Part shown: positions 46,386 through 54,990 of the stretch, piece after piece
How positions within the stretch are numbered: the first letter of the stretch is position 1
Layout of the letters: each line of letters begins with the position of its first letter
Program-made: the position numbers and the translations under genes
The notes under the pieces: model-generated
Told to the model about the DNA's origin: nothing
What the model saw: only the letters and a program-made list of their open reading frames with translations
Database searches by the model: none
Source: Wenyingzhuangia aestuarii
Lineage (GTDB): Bacteria > Bacteroidota > Bacteroidia > Flavobacteriales > Flavobacteriaceae
DNA length: 64,000 nt
NCBI RefSeq assembly: GCF_011927765.1
Contig: NZ_JAATJG010000008.1
Coordinates: 113,181-177,180 of the forward strand
Direction of reading: 5' to 3'

Positions 46386-47345
46386 TTATGTCTCTCCTCT
46401 AATGGATTCTTCAAAAATTCTTTGATATTGTTGAATATTCAATTTTTTTTGATGTAAAAATAACATTTTAGCAACAGTAGATTCTATTGTCATACTTCCA
46501 GCACTCACAAAATCAAGCTCTTTTGCTACTGTACTTGAAGCGTACCTTCCGATAGATACTCCTCCCTTTAAACATTGTGAAACCACCACTACTTTTACCC
46601 CAGATTGAATTCTTTTTTTAAACATTTTTTTTAATTCTGGACTAAATTCGGGCATATTTCCAGCTCCAAAAACCTCTAAAACTATTCCATCAAATGAATT
46701 TGCCTCCAAAATAAGCCTTAAAATTTCATCATTACCAAATGGAATTAGCTTAACAACAACAATATTTGCTTGAATATTGTTGCTTATTTTAAACTTTTCC
46801 TGCGTTTTTAAGATGTTTTCTAACCTATATGTAGGTGAAATATACGCATCATAAGCTTCTGAATCTATTTTTGTGACACATACTGCCCTATGCCATTTGT
46901 AATGAAAGTAAACTCCAACCTCTTTTGGGAATGTACATTCTTTTAATCCTTTAATGGCATTTTTTAAATTATTCTTACTATCAGAATCTTTATTTAATAA
47001 AGGAAGTTGCCCACCAGTAAATACAATTGATTTTGTTAATCCTTCTATACTATAACTTAGTAAAGAACTAACATAAGCCATTGTATCAGTTCCCATTAAA
47101 ATTAAAAAGCCATCATGATTATGATATTCTTGTTCAATAATAACGGTTAGTTCCCTAAAATATTTTAATCCAAAGTTAGAAGAATCTATGACATCTGAAG
47201 TAGAAACAATATCAACCCCATTAACAAGTTCTTCTTTCTCTAAGAATTCCTTGATAGGTTTTACTCCACCTGGCACCAAAGATTGATTGAACTTATCTTG
47301 AACCATTCCAATAGTTCCTCCTGTATAAATCAATAATATACTCAT
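46386..47345 (-). CDS. Type I-like asparaginase
   Basis: 319 residues. The two threonine motifs are intact: LIYTGGTIGMV at the start and LMGTDTMAYVSSL near residue 84. These catalyse hydrolysis of L-asparagine to aspartate and ammonia. No signal peptide, so cytoplasmic (AnsA type). GAGNMPEF and IESTVAKMLFLHQK support the family. It ends 104 bp beyond the TonB-motor operon start and has no terminator of its own. Confidence 0.9.
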   Translation of the reverse strand: MSILLIYTGGTIGMVQDKFNQSLVPGGVKPIKEFLEKEELVNGVDIVSTSDVIDSSNFGLKYFRELTVIIEQEYHNHDGFLILMGTDTMAYVSSLLSYSIEGLTKSIVFTGGQLPLLNKDSDSKNNLKNAIKGLKECTFPKEVGVYFHYKWHRAVCVTKIDSEAYDAYISPTYRLENILKTQEKFKISNNIQANIVVVKLIPFGNDEILRLILEANSFDGIVLEVFGAGNMPEFSPELKKMFKKRIQSGVKVVVVSQCLKGGVSIGRYASSTVAKELDFVSAGSMTIESTVAKMLFLHQKKLNIQQYQRIFEESIRGET

Positions 47346-47361
47346 GATTATAAATGTAATT

Positions 47362-47404
47362 AAAAATAAAAAAGAGAGCTATAATAGCTCTCTTTTTTAT
47401 TTTT
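47362..47404 (-). terminator. Perfect 20-bp terminator of the acc operon
   Basis: Arms 47362-47381 and 47385-47404 are exact complements with a three-base loop; AAAAAT/ATTTTT ends give U-rich tails on both strands. It lies 11 bp beyond the accC stop. Confidence 0.93.
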
Positions 47405-47415
47405 AATTATGAGAT

Positions 47416-48762
47416 TTAGACTGGTTTTTCAATCACAAAGTCTTCCATAAATTTAGTTGTATAATTTCCACTAACATAATCTGGATGATCCATTAATTGT
47501 CTATGGAAAGGAATAGTTGTTTTTACACCTTCAATTACAAACTCATCTAAAGCACGTTTCATTTTGCTAATAGCTTCTTCTCTTGTTTGAGCAGTAGTAA
47601 TTAATTTAGCAATCATTGAATCGTAATTAGGTGGAATTGTATATCCTGCATACACATGAGTATCTAAACGTACTCCGTGTCCTCCTGGTGCATGGAAAGA
47701 AACAATTTTTCCTGGTGCAGGTCTAAATCCATTAAATGGATCTTCTGCATTAATTCTACATTCTATTGAGTGTAGTTTTGGGAAATAATTTTTTCCTGAA
47801 ATAGGAATACCAGCAGCAACAGAAATTTGCTCTCTAATTAAATCGTAGTCTACAACTTCTTCTGTAATAGGGTGCTCTACCTGAATACGAGTATTCATTT
47901 CCATAAAGTAGAAGTTTCTGTGTTTGTCCACTAAAAACTCAACAGTACCAGCTCCTTCATATTTAATATATTCAGCAGCGGCAACAGCAGCATTACCCAT
48001 AGCTTCTCTTAATTCATCTGTCATGAATGGAGAAGGGGTTTCTTCTGTTAACTTTTGATGACGTCTTTGTACAGAACAGTCTCTTTCTGACAAGTGACAT
48101 GCTTTACCGTATGCATCACCAACAATTTGTATTTCAATATGGCGAGGCTCTTCAATAAGCTTCTCCATATACATATCATCATTACCAAAGGCAGCTTTAG
48201 ATTCATGACGAGCAGAATCCCATGCATCTTTTAAGTCTTCAGCTTTAAAAACAGCACGCATACCTTTACCTCCACCACCGGCAGAAGCTTTTAACATTAC
48301 AGGATATCCTGTTTCTGTTGCTAATTTTTCACATTGTGCAAAATCAACAATTACTCCTTCACTACCTGGTACACATGGTACACCAGCAGCAATCATGGTA
48401 GACTTAGCATTCGCTTTGTCTCCCATTCTATTAATCATTTCTGGAGAAGCTCCAATAAATTTAATTTCGTGGTCTTCACACAATTTAGAAAACTTAGCAT
48501 TTTCTGATAAAAATCCATACCCTGGATGAATAGCATCTGCATTTGTAATTTCTGCTGCAGCAATAATGTTAGACATCTTTAAGTAAGATTCCGAACTTGG
48601 TGCTGGTCCAATACAAACAGCTTCATCTGCAAAACGTACATGTAAACTATCCTGATCTGCAGTAGAATATACTGCTACAGTTTTAATTCCCATTTCTTTA
48701 CATGTTCTAATCACACGTAAAGCAATCTCACCACGGTTGGCTATTAATATTTTTTTAAACAT
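47416..48762 (-). CDS. accC: Acetyl-CoA carboxylase, biotin carboxylase subunit
   Basis: 448 residues. Carboxylates the biotin of AccB with bicarbonate and ATP. Visible: [49 protein letters not shown] (ATP-grasp glycine loop), [13 protein letters not shown] and [18 protein letters not shown] with the catalytic arginine and glutamates. It is downstream of accB and fabH, one fatty-acid operon. Confidence 0.96.
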   Translation of the reverse strand: MFKKILIANRGEIALRVIRTCKEMGIKTVAVYSTADQDSLHVRFADEAVCIGPAPSSESYLKMSNIIAAAEITNADAIHPGYGFLSENAKFSKLCEDHEIKFIGASPEMINRMGDKANAKSTMIAAGVPCVPGSEGVIVDFAQCEKLATETGYPVMLKASAGGGGKGMRAVFKAEDLKDAWDSARHESKAAFGNDDMYMEKLIEEPRHIEIQIVGDAYGKACHLSERDCSVQRRHQKLTEETPSPFMTDELREAMGNAAVAAAEYIKYEGAGTVEFLVDKHRNFYFMEMNTRIQVEHPITEEVVDYDLIREQISVAAGIPISGKNYFPKLHSIECRINAEDPFNGFRPAPGKIVSFHAPGGHGVRLDTHVYAGYTIPPNYDSMIAKLITTAQTREEAISKMKRALDEFVIEGVKTTIPFHRQLMDHPDYVSGNYTTKFMEDFVIEKPV

Positions 48763-48808
48763 AGTATTTCTTTTAGAAAATTAGTACTTAAATCTTATGA
48801 CCTATAAA

Positions 48809-49291
48809 TTATGATGGGTCTACTAAGAATAATGGTTGTCCAAACTCAACTGGAGTACTATCTTCTACTAATATTTTCACTATTTTACCTGAAACTTCAG
48901 ATTCGATTTCGTTAAATAATTTCATTGCTTCAATTACACAAACAACTGAATCTGGTTGTACTGTATCTCCTACTTCAACAAACAAAGGTTTATCTGGTGA
49001 TGGTTTTCTGTAAAAAGTACCAATCATTGGAGATGTTACTGTTACATATTTTGAATCTTCATCTACTACTGCAGGTGCTACTGGAGTTGCATCAGCTACT
49101 GGAGCAGCTCCAAATGATGGTTGAGCAACAGGTGCTGCCATAGAAAGAGGTGCTTGATGTAAAATTGTAGTTTCGGTTTTACCCTCTCCTGTTTTAATGG
49201 TGATTTTAATATCTTCCATTTCTAATTTTACTTCGTTAGCTCCTGATTTAGCAACGAATTTTATTAAATTCTGAATGTCCTTTAATTCCAT
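48809..49291 (-). CDS. accB: Acetyl-CoA carboxylase, biotin carboxyl carrier protein
   Basis: 160 residues. N-terminal part (MELKDIQNLIKFVAKSGANEV), an alanine/proline-rich linker (residues about 45-80), then the biotinyl domain from TSPMIGTFYRKPSPDKP with the biotin lysine in VIEAMKLFNEIES. The standard AccB arrangement. accC follows about 46 bp downstream. Confidence 0.96.
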   Translation of the reverse strand: MELKDIQNLIKFVAKSGANEVKLEMEDIKITIKTGEGKTETTILHQAPLSMAAPVAQPSFGAAPVADATPVAPAVVDEDSKYVTVTSPMIGTFYRKPSPDKPLFVEVGDTVQPDSVVCVIEAMKLFNEIESEVSGKIVKILVEDSTPVEFGQPLFLVDPS

Positions 49292-49337
49292 AATAGTTAT
49301 ATTAAGTAAGTGTTCTTTAAAGTTAAGTTTTTTTAGC

Positions 49338-50333
49338 TTATGAGTTATAAGCCCATTTTAAATACGTAGCTCCCCATGTAAAACCACCTCCAAAAGCAGC
49401 AAAAACTATATTGTCTCCTTTTTTTAATTGTTTTTCATAATCAGCCAATAACAAAGGTAAAGTTCCTGATGTAGTATTTCCATAATACTGTATATTCATC
49501 ATTACCTTTTCTTTATCTAATTCTATTCTTTTAGCCGTAGCCTCAATAATTCTAGTATTTGCTTGATGTGCAGCTAACCAATCAACATCATCTTTAGACA
49601 AGTTATTTCTTTCTAGAATTTTTACAGCTGCATGAGCCATGTTAGAAACTGCATATTTAAATACCGTTCTTCCTTCTTGTCTTATGTAATGTTGTTTATT
49701 ATCTACAGTTTCGTGAGTAGCTGGGTTTAAAGAACCACCTGCTTCCATTTTTAAGAATTCACGACCTATTCCGTCGCTTCTTAAATACTCATCTTGTAAT
49801 CCTAAGCCTTCTTCATTTGGTTCAAACAATGCAGCTCCTGCTCCATCACCAAAAATAATACAAGTAGCTCTGTCTTCATAATCTATGATAGAAGACATTT
49901 TATCTGCACCAATAATTAAAACCTTTTTGTACCTACCAGATTCTATATATGCAGCTGCTGTAGACATTGCATATAAAAAGCTAGAACAAGCAGCTTGTAA
50001 ATCGTACCCAAAAGCATTAACTGCTCCAATTTGAGTAGCTACATATACTGCAGTAGATGCTACATTCATATCAGGTGTAGCTGTTCCAACTAAAACCAAA
50101 TCTATTTCTTTTGGATCTAATCCTTTCTTTTGAATTAAATCTTCGGCAGCTTTTATAGCTAAATAAGATGTTGGTTTGTCTTTATCTTTTAAGATTCTAC
50201 GTTCTTTTATTCCCGTACGTGAGGTAATCCACTCATCGTTAGTTTCAACTATCGACTCTAACTCTTTATTAGTCAAGACATAGTCAGGAACATATTTACC
50301 AACAGCTGTAATAGCAGCATTTATTTTTGCCAT
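49338..50333 (-). CDS. fabH: Beta-ketoacyl-ACP synthase III
   Basis: 331 residues. Starts fatty-acid synthesis by condensing acetyl-CoA (or a branched acyl-CoA) with malonyl-ACP. Catalytic triad: Cys in LQAACSSFLYAM, His in WLAAHQANTRII, Asn in YGNTTSGTLPLLL. ERRILKDKDKPTS marks the CoA region. First gene of the fabH-accB-accC run; malonyl-ACP comes from FabD encoded at 15-16 kb. Confidence 0.95.
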   Translation of the reverse strand: MAKINAAITAVGKYVPDYVLTNKELESIVETNDEWITSRTGIKERRILKDKDKPTSYLAIKAAEDLIQKKGLDPKEIDLVLVGTATPDMNVASTAVYVATQIGAVNAFGYDLQAACSSFLYAMSTAAAYIESGRYKKVLIIGADKMSSIIDYEDRATCIIFGDGAGAALFEPNEEGLGLQDEYLRSDGIGREFLKMEAGGSLNPATHETVDNKQHYIRQEGRTVFKYAVSNMAHAAVKILERNNLSKDDVDWLAAHQANTRIIEATAKRIELDKEKVMMNIQYYGNTTSGTLPLLLADYEKQLKKGDNIVFAAFGGGFTWGATYLKWAYNS

Positions 50334-50449
50334 AAATTGATTGTTAAGAAATCTTTAAACAATATTGAACGCCAAAGTAATAAAATTTATTTCTAAAAGT
50401 TGAGTAAAAAAACTCATTTTTTTGATCTATTTCATTAAAATGAACAAAG

Positions 50450-50472
50450 AAACCCCCATAAAATGAGGGTTT
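50450..50472 (-). terminator. Terminator after rpmF
   Basis: A 10-bp stem with one wobble (50450-50459 with 50463-50472) around a three-base loop lies 28 bp past the rpmF stop. T tracts are short on both strands, so its strength is uncertain. Confidence 0.6.
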
Positions 50473-50499
50473 TAATTCAATATCTAAATAAAGACAAAA

Positions 50500-50694
50500 T
50501 TATGCTTCTGCTTCAGTAGCATCAATTACAACTTGTCCTCTGTAATATAATTTTCCTTCATTCCAGTGAGCTCTGTGATATAAGTGCGCTTCTCCAGTAG
50601 TTGGATCTACAGCAACTTGAGGAGCTACAGCTTTGTAATGAGTTCTTCTTTTATCTCTTCTTGTTTTTGAGATTTTTCTCTTTGGATGTGCCAT
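50500..50694 (-). CDS. rpmF: Ribosomal protein L32
   Basis: 64 residues, basic. Starts [20 protein letters not shown], the bL32 signature, then [18 protein letters not shown]. The cysteine pairs of some L32 proteins are absent. Located 12 bp after the DUF177 gene as in many bacteria. Confidence 0.96.
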   Translation of the reverse strand: MAHPKRKISKTRRDKRRTHYKAVAPQVAVDPTTGEAHLYHRAHWNEGKLYYRGQVVIDATEAEA

Positions 50695-50706
50695 TGCTAT
50701 AAATTT

Positions 50707-51231
50707 TTATTTTTTATCTAATAATTGTTTTAATTGATCCCAACGCGGATCGACCTGTTCTTTTTTATCTTCTTTACTTCTTAACTGCTCTTCTAATTCT
50801 TCTGTAGCTTTAATACCTTTTCGGGTTACTCCAGGTTTTATTCTTTTTTGAGGAATAGATAATACGATTAATTCGTATACATATTGCTCTACTTCTACTT
50901 GATATGCTTGATGTGGTAAGATTAATAAGTTTTCATTTTCGTTATTAAAAGTTTCTCCAAACTTAACAATTAACGAAAAATCACCATTCACTTCCAAATC
51001 AAAGTCTTCTCCTGTAATGTCGCAAGGTACGTTAACCGTTCCATTAATTACAAAATCTAACTCTAACAAAGTTTCTTTTTTGTTAAATTCTATCTTAACA
51101 TCAAAAGCAACTTCTTCAAACTCATCATATCCAAAAGCATCAAAGAACTTCTTATCAATTTGATAATCAAATTGGTGTTTACCTTCCTTTAAACCCACAA
51201 AAGGAATCTTAAATTCGTTTAGGTTTTTCAT
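50707..51231 (-). CDS. DUF177 (YceD) family protein
   Basis: 174 residues from the ATG at 51231; an ATG at 51237 adds two residues. YceD proteins are linked to 23S rRNA processing and L32 in other bacteria. The core CDITGEDFDLEVNGDFSLIVKFG and the acidic C-terminal TEELEEQLRSKEDKKEQVDPRWDQLKQLLDKK, which contains the DPRWDQL signature, are seen. A matching Bacteroidetes promoter lies directly upstream. Confidence 0.92.
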   Translation of the reverse strand: MKNLNEFKIPFVGLKEGKHQFDYQIDKKFFDAFGYDEFEEVAFDVKIEFNKKETLLELDFVINGTVNVPCDITGEDFDLEVNGDFSLIVKFGETFNNENENLLILPHQAYQVEVEQYVYELIVLSIPQKRIKPGVTRKGIKATEELEEQLRSKEDKKEQVDPRWDQLKQLLDKK

Positions 51232-51254
51232 ATACAAACATCAATTTGAGCGGG

Positions 51255-51285
51255 CAAAGATATAAAAACATTTTATTGATTCAAA
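51255..51285 (-). promoter_or_regulatory. Promoter of the DUF177-rpmF operon
   Basis: On the minus strand TATCTTTG (51262-51255) is a perfect TAnnTTTG -7 element and TTTG lies at 51285-51282, with a 19-bp spacer. This is the best full match to the Bacteroidetes housekeeping promoter in the window. It leaves a very short leader before the ATG at 51231. Confidence 0.75.
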
Positions 51286-51303
51286 AAGTAATCAACTAAT
51301 TTA

Positions 51304-52341
51304 TTACTTTTTAATTTTTAATGGATTAGCCATTAAATCTTGGTGTTCAAATCTTTTTTTCGCTATTAAAATTCCTTGTTCTAAAGCCTCTTTAAAAGAA
51401 GACTCATTTACCACTCCTTTTCCTGCTACATCAAAAGCAGTTCCATGATCTGGAGAGACTCTTATTTTTTCTAATCCTGCTGTAAAATTAACTCCCTTTC
51501 CAAAAGAAACAGCCTTAAACCCTACTAAACCCTGATCATGATACATAGAAATAACAGCATCAAACTTTAAATAAGATTGATTACCAAAAAATCCATCTGC
51601 AGCATAAGGACCATAAATTAATTTTCCTTTTTCTTGATATTCAGCTAATATTGGCTGTATTAATTCATTGTCTTCACTTCCAATAACACCATTATCTCCG
51701 CAATGAGGATTCAATCCTAACACGGCTATTTTAGGTCTAGTAATCCCAAAATCTTGCACTAAAGATTGATACATGATGTCAATTTTTTTACAAATTAACT
51801 CTTTATTCAATAATTCAGACACTTTAGAAACCGGAACATGGCCTGTGACCAATCCTATTTTTATTTCATCTGACATTAAAATCATCAAGCTTTCTCCAGC
51901 AATTTTAGATTCTAAATATTCTGTATGTCCTGGAAATTTAAAACTTTCTGACTGAATATTATCTTTACTGATTGGTGCCGTTAATAAAACATCAATACTT
52001 CCTTCTTTTAAAGACTCTGTAGCTGCTTCTAAAGATTCAAATGCTTTTTGACCTGACACTTCTGTAGGAGTTCCTGGTTGAATTTGAACTAAATCATTCC
52101 AAACAGCTACTACATTTAACTTACCATCTTCAATTTTAGAAGTATCTTTTATATTAAAAGTTGGGTAATTGTACTTTAACTCTTTTTTATAATAAGCTAT
52201 TGATTTTTCTGAAGCAAAAACAACTGGAGTACACAATTCATACATTCTCTTATCTTCAAATGTTTTTAGAATTAACTCAATTCCTACTCCATTTAAATCA
52301 CCAACAGAGATTCCAATTCTTATTATACGATTATCACTCAT
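51304..52341 (-). CDS. pdxA: 4-hydroxythreonine-4-phosphate dehydrogenase
   Basis: 345 residues. Oxidises 4-phosphohydroxy-threonine in pyridoxal 5'-phosphate synthesis (DXP-dependent route). GDLNGVGIELILK, FPGHTEYLESK, VLGLNPHCGDNGVIGSED and MYHDQGLVGFKAVSF give the substrate and metal residues. A stand-alone gene divergent from riboflavin synthase. Confidence 0.93.
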   Translation of the reverse strand: MSDNRIIRIGISVGDLNGVGIELILKTFEDKRMYELCTPVVFASEKSIAYYKKELKYNYPTFNIKDTSKIEDGKLNVVAVWNDLVQIQPGTPTEVSGQKAFESLEAATESLKEGSIDVLLTAPISKDNIQSESFKFPGHTEYLESKIAGESLMILMSDEIKIGLVTGHVPVSKVSELLNKELICKKIDIMYQSLVQDFGITRPKIAVLGLNPHCGDNGVIGSEDNELIQPILAEYQEKGKLIYGPYAADGFFGNQSYLKFDAVISMYHDQGLVGFKAVSFGKGVNFTAGLEKIRVSPDHGTAFDVAGKGVVNESSFKEALEQGILIAKKRFEHQDLMANPLKIKK

Positions 52342-52348
52342 TATATAT

Positions 52349-52356
52349 TACTTTTG
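52349..52356 (+). promoter_or_regulatory. Candidate -7 element of riboflavin synthase gene
   Basis: TACTTTTG matches TAnnTTTG and lies 35 bp before the ATG at 52392. No -33 TTTG is present at the usual distance. Confidence 0.4.
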
Positions 52357-52391
52357 GGGTACGAAATTAGTCATTTAAAACCATATACATA

Positions 52392-52982
52392 ATGTTTACA
52401 GGAATAATTGAAACTACTGGGGTTGTTAAAAAATTAACACAAGAAAATACAAATTTACACATTACTATATCTTCTGCTATTACTAATGAACTAAAGATTG
52501 ACCAAAGTGTTGCACACAACGGAGTCTGCTTAACGGTTGTAAATATTAACAAAGATGAGTATACCGTTACTGCCATTGAAGAAACCTTAACCAAAACTAA
52601 TCTTAATACTTTAACCGTTAATGATGAAGTAAATTTAGAAAGAGCCATGAAACTAGGTGACAGACTAGATGGACACATTGTACAAGGACATGTTGATCAA
52701 ACAGCAAAATGCACAAACGTAGAAAATAAAGATGGAAGTTGGTTCTTTACTTTTGAATATGATAAATCTTTAGGAAACTTAACTATTGAGAAAGGATCTA
52801 TTACTATTGATGGTACAAGTTTAACCGTTGTAAACTCAGGTGAAAATACTTTTAGCGTAGCTATTATACCTTATACTTTTGAGCACACTAGATTTAAGCA
52901 CTACAAAAAAGATACAATTGTAAATTTAGAATTTGATGTTGTAGGTAAGTATGTTAAAAAAATATCTCAATACAGTATCTAA
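52392..52982 (+). CDS. ribE: Riboflavin synthase, alpha subunit
   Basis: 196 residues. Two lumazine-binding half domains: MFTGIIETTGVVKK with SVAHNGVCLTVV, and LGDRLDGHIVQGHVDQTAKC with KGSITIDGTSLTVV. It dismutates two 6,7-dimethyl-8-ribityllumazine molecules to give riboflavin. The first-half F2-T3 and the GHIVQGHVD motif are intact. Confidence 0.95.
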   Translation: MFTGIIETTGVVKKLTQENTNLHITISSAITNELKIDQSVAHNGVCLTVVNINKDEYTVTAIEETLTKTNLNTLTVNDEVNLERAMKLGDRLDGHIVQGHVDQTAKCTNVENKDGSWFFTFEYDKSLGNLTIEKGSITIDGTSLTVVNSGENTFSVAIIPYTFEHTRFKHYKKDTIVNLEFDVVGKYVKKISQYSI

Positions 52983-53005
52983 TAAGCAACTTTCTTAGAA
53001 AAAAT

Positions 53006-53039
53006 AAAAAAGACACTCTAACTATAGAGTGTCTTTTTT
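53006..53039. terminator. Terminator after riboflavin synthase, shared with a small gene
   Basis: Arms 53006-53020 and 53025-53039 (A run then GACACTCTA) with a four-base loop; both ends carry A/T tracts. It ends the riboflavin synthase transcript, and the stop codon of the minus-strand small gene at 53022 lies in its loop. Confidence 0.9.
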
Positions 53040-53219
53040 ATTTTTTCTAATTTTTGATATCCCCAATCCCGATCCTGCTATTAATAATAAAGCAATACCC
53101 ATATCTATTGGTGCTTTTTTATCTTTACCAGGAGGTGAAGGTGGCCTAGGTGATGCAATTGCCTCTACAGACAAACCTATAACCGTGATAAATAATATTT
53201 TATATAAACCTTTATTCAT
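53022..53219 (-). CDS. Small PID-CTERM-like protein A
   Basis: 65 residues: signal peptide to about residue 22 (EAIASP), then a proline-rich stretch RPPSPPG, then KAPIDMGIALLLIAGSGLGI, a hydrophobic segment, and a basic end (KIRKNKK). The order Pro-rich, PID, hydrophobic helix, basic tail resembles the PID-CTERM sorting signal of tiny Bacteroidetes proteins. A paralogue lies 200 bp upstream. The same DNA has a 68-residue frame on the plus strand that I regard as a shadow. Confidence 0.65.
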   Translation of the reverse strand: MNKGLYKILFITVIGLSVEAIASPRPPSPPGKDKKAPIDMGIALLLIAGSGLGISKIRKNKKDTL

Positions 53220-53420
53220 AATATTCTATATCTAGAAAACAACTAACACATGTTAAATTATTCCTGAGACCAAAAGTAACACCCTTAGCTTATTAAAAAA
53301 AATTTTTCTTAACAAATTAACCGCAATATAGACAAATGTTAACATCAAGTCAATAACCAACTAAAAAACAGACGATTACACAAAACAAAACAACTATCTT
53401 GTAAAATAAAAACAACTTAT

Positions 53421-53603
53421 TTACGAAACCTTGCTTATTTTTTTAACTCCATAAACAACTCCTAAGAGAGTCAAAAAAATTAATCCAGAATTTATTGGGG
53501 CTTTTTTTTGTAAACCAGGTGGTGAAGGAGGCCTAGGAGAAGCTATTGCTTTATTTCCAAAACCTATTATACACAACAACAATACAACTAACAACGTTTT
53601 CAT
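53421..53603 (-). CDS. Small PID-CTERM-like protein B
   Basis: 60 residues with signal peptide (LLVVLLLCIIGFGNKAIASP), then RPPSPPGLQKKAPINSGLIFLTLLGVVYGV and a KKISK tail. The aspartate of the PID motif is an asparagine here (API-N). Identical SPRPPSPPG and KKAPI blocks show that it is a paralogue of the gene at 53022. Both are expected to be processed at the C-terminus or kept in the membrane. Confidence 0.65.
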   Translation of the reverse strand: MKTLLVVLLLCIIGFGNKAIASPRPPSPPGLQKKAPINSGLIFLTLLGVVYGVKKISKVS

Positions 53604-53715
53604 AGCATTTGTTTTTAGTTATTAAACAATATAAAAGTTACCAAGAGACTCCACAACAAGCTCTTAGACTAATAAATATAATAAAATATAGGGACAAATA
53701 CTAATATAACAAAGA

Positions 53716-54450
53716 CTATAAAAGATTTAGTCTTCTAATTAATTCTGGTTTGTTAGATCTACTAACAGGAACAACATCTTTTTTAATTAAAACACTGTTA
53801 TCTTCTATATCAACAATCATAGTTGTGTTAATAATATAAGATCTGTGTACTTTAAAAAATAAATCATCAGGTAATTTATCTTCTATTTTCTTTAAAGTAG
53901 AATGTACTACGTAACTTTTGCTATCTGTTTTAATCTGAATATAATCTCCTTTAGCTTCTATTAAATAAATACTAGGAATGTCAATTTTCACCAATCTCCT
54001 ATCTATATTAACATATAGATCATTTCCTTTTGGAGCATTCTCTTTTTCTACTTCAGTTTTTTGAACAACTATAGGCTTTTCCTTTACATCTACAGAAATA
54101 AGGTTCTCAACTTTCTGTACTGCTTTTAAAAACCTAGGTAATACAATAGGCTTTACAATATAATCTACAATACACTCATACTCAAAAGCATCAATTGCAA
54201 ATTGAGGATCAGAAGTTGTTAATACTACTTTAGGTGGATTTTTAATTGTTTGAATAAAATCAAACCCTGTTAAACCAGGCATATGTATATCTAAAAAGAT
54301 AAGATCTACTTCCTCTTGTTGATTTAAAAATTTAATTGCTTCAATTGCATCAGGAAACTCACCAACTATGTTCAAGCTATCAACTTGTTTACACAATTGT
54401 CTAATTACTAATCTTGCGGTTGCTTCATCATCAATTATAATGCAATTCAT
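53716..54450 (-). CDS. LytTR-family response regulator
   Basis: 244 residues. Receiver domain: CIIIDDEATARLVIRQL with the acidic pocket, LIFLDIHMPGLTGFDFI with phospho-acceptor Asp, VVLTTSDPQFAIDAFE and DYIVKPI with the conserved lysine. The C-terminal LytTR DNA-binding domain (from NDLYVNIDRRLVKIDIPSIYLIEA) has VHSTLKKIEDKLP and FKVHRSYIINTTMI. It controls unknown targets; the adjacent Hpt gene supplies a phosphate-transfer partner. Confidence 0.9.
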   Translation of the reverse strand: MNCIIIDDEATARLVIRQLCKQVDSLNIVGEFPDAIEAIKFLNQQEEVDLIFLDIHMPGLTGFDFIQTIKNPPKVVLTTSDPQFAIDAFEYECIVDYIVKPIVLPRFLKAVQKVENLISVDVKEKPIVVQKTEVEKENAPKGNDLYVNIDRRLVKIDIPSIYLIEAKGDYIQIKTDSKSYVVHSTLKKIEDKLPDDLFFKVHRSYIINTTMIVDIEDNSVLIKKDVVPVSRSNKPELIRRLNLL

Positions 54451-54461
54451 CTTTCTATCAT

Positions 54462-54779
54462 CTATATAGTCTCTAAATAAGAAGTTATTACCACTAGAGC
54501 ATCTTCAAATTCCTTTTTAAAATCCATTTTATTATCCTTTAAGCTGCTCTCATATGAAACTGCTATTTCATACGTTTTTGTAAGTCCAAAAATACTGATT
54601 TTATGTTTTAATTTATGGACTATTTCCACTAGTGCATTAAAATCCTCAGCATTAACACTACTAAAGTACGTTTCTTTTTCTTTAGGAAACTCATCTTTAA
54701 TAATATTAATAATTTGTTCTTCAAAGGCTGTATCACCTCCAGAAAGTTCCTTTATATAATTTAAATTAGGTGATTCCAT
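54462..54779 (-). CDS. Hpt phosphotransfer domain protein
   Basis: 105 residues from the ATG at 54779 (MESPNLNYIKELSGGD). An earlier ATG at 54848 falls in an inverted-repeat region and adds residues that look like non-coding, so the later one was chosen. The phosphohistidine region is LVEIVHKLKHKISIFGL. It is 11 bp upstream of the LytTR gene. No histidine kinase gene is nearby, so the kinase that feeds this relay lies elsewhere. Confidence 0.85.
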   Translation of the reverse strand: MESPNLNYIKELSGGDTAFEEQIINIIKDEFPKEKETYFSSVNAEDFNALVEIVHKLKHKISIFGLTKTYEIAVSYESSLKDNKMDFKKEFEDALVVITSYLETI

Positions 54780-54826
54780 AATTATTTTTAGGGTAAAAAT
54801 AAACATAAATCTATAAGATACACTTA

Positions 54827-54888
54827 TAGATTTACATTTAAAATTCAATCAAATAGAATTTTAAATGTAAATCTACCTGATTGAATTT
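54827..54888. repeat. Two overlapping inverted repeats
   Basis: A 20-bp perfect inverted repeat (54827-54846 with 54856-54875) and an 11-bp one (54841-54851 with 54878-54888) share the segment 54841-54846. Only one can form at a time. The block lies 48 bp upstream of the Hpt start and 100 bp past the stop of the glycoside hydrolase gene; the T-rich tract expected of a terminator is weak. Confidence 0.8.
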
Positions 54889-54990
54889 ATAAAGGGGACT
54901 AAATTATAAAAAGTTTTGAATATTATACTATATAATTTTATTATAAGATTATTAACTAAAAAAACTATACACTCTGTTTTTATAAAAGGA

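Noticed and set aside
48925..49143. 72-residue leucine-rich frame antisense to accB
   Set aside because: It mirrors the Ala/Pro-rich linker of AccB on the other strand, a common shadow.
53029..53235. 68-residue frame on the plus strand
   Set aside because: It is antisense to the small PID-CTERM-like gene, whose paralogue and signal peptide support the minus strand.
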